A stretch of DNA of 64,000 nucleotides, from NCBI GenBank assembly GCA_012932865.1, contig SAXG01000018.1:1-64000 (forward strand), given 5' to 3'. The notes beneath the pieces are model-generated. The model saw nothing but the letters and a program-made list of their open reading frames with translations, did no database searches and was not told the origin of the DNA. The number at the start of each line of letters is the position of its first letter. Position 1 is the first letter of the stretch. The stretch is from Amylostereum areolatum (Eukaryota > Basidiomycota > Agaricomycetes > Russulales > Stereaceae). A program made the translations under genes and the position numbers. Of this stretch, positions 63,640 through 64,000 are shown piece by piece.

Positions 63640-64000
63640 ATGAGAAGGCTTGCACGGTAAGCTCCGCCTCCTGTCTCCCTTTTTTCATTGACCCCTGTCT
63701 CTTTCCCCCAGTATCATCACTGACACCCTTCGTCTTGATGCCGTCGAATATCCCATCCCCCAAGCCACTACCATGGCTAATCTCCCTCTGGTCGCCATTG
63801 ATCTCCCAGCACGACCTTCCTTCCTCCCCACTCTCTACAGGTGCCTCACTGCTCACCACCTTCGCCCTTCCAACCTCCTTGCTGGGGACGCATACGTCCT
63901 AAAGCAAGATACGTCGGCGGCCAGTCTCGCCGAACTCAACAAGGGTGCCGAAACCCTCAACGTCCCCACCATGACAAGCTACGACAAGATGCAGGCCATT
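63640..64000 (+). CDS. Partial host gene of unknown function
   Basis: A possible first exon 63640-63656 (MRRLA and two bases), a 55-nt intron 63657-63711 (GTAAGC...TTTCCCCCAG) and an exon open to the window end. Exon 2 reads ITDTLRLDAVEYPIPQATTM, then LPLVAIDLPARPSFLPTLYR and LNKGAETLNVPTMTSYDKM. A second ATG at 63773 (ACCATGGCTAAT, strong context) may be the true start, with the intron in the untranslated leader. No domain is recognised in the visible part. Confidence 0.55.

Overview
The window looks like a repeat-rich region of a basidiomycete (probably Agaricomycete) fungal genome. Evidence: chromodomain Ty3/gypsy retrotransposons of the fungal type, spliceosomal introns of about 50 nt with GTRAGT donors in the host genes, and a GC-rich background. 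The species cannot be named from the sequence. About 57 kb is a stack of nested LTR retrotransposons (called T1 to T10 here); only the last 7 kb looks like host sequence.

Layout. T1 (1-7379, +) is a decayed gypsy element with its 3' LTR; its 5' end lies outside. T2 (-) is cut in two (7380-8074 and 15166-15383) by T3 (8075-15165, -), a complete 7.1 kb chromovirus with matched LTRs and TSD GCTAC. T4, another gypsy lineage, is in three blocks: 15384-15595 and 18909-20176 on the minus strand and 46354-49883 on the plus strand. T5 (15596-18908, +, TSD GGTGG) is a non-coding LTR element inside T4 and itself carries a hAT-like MITE (17533-18061, 8-bp TSD). T6 (20177-27270, -) and T10 (49884-56977, +) are almost identical 7.1 kb copies facing each other. 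T7 (27271-34729, +) has an intact 1.4-kb-codon pol. T8 (34730-35398 and 42488-46353, +) is broken by T9 (35399-42487, -), an older relative of T6/T10.

Main structural result: the segment 27271-49883 has been inverted by exchange between T6 and T10. Their target duplications are swapped, and undoing the inversion restores the T4 pol reading frame at one breakpoint and the T7 5' LTR at the other.

Main functional result: the better-preserved elements share an unusual expression plan. Reverse transcription appears self-primed: the sequence just after the 5' LTR is complementary to the predicted first 10-11 nt of the transcript, and the pair covaries between families. In T6 and T10 no ATG occurs in any frame over about 1.4 kb between the TATA box and the Gag start, yet that leader encodes a long conserved open frame (ORF0), closed by a conserved TAG, followed by an in-frame N-terminal Gag extension. 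Gag then ends in every copy at a run of five T directly before the stop, with Pol in the -1 frame.

From 57042 on: a minus-strand gene of unknown function, probably damaged, ending 41 bp from the T7 LTR; 2.4 kb of GC-rich low-complexity and small repeats; a three-exon plus-strand gene of unknown function; a long hairpin; and the first exons of another gene that runs off the window.
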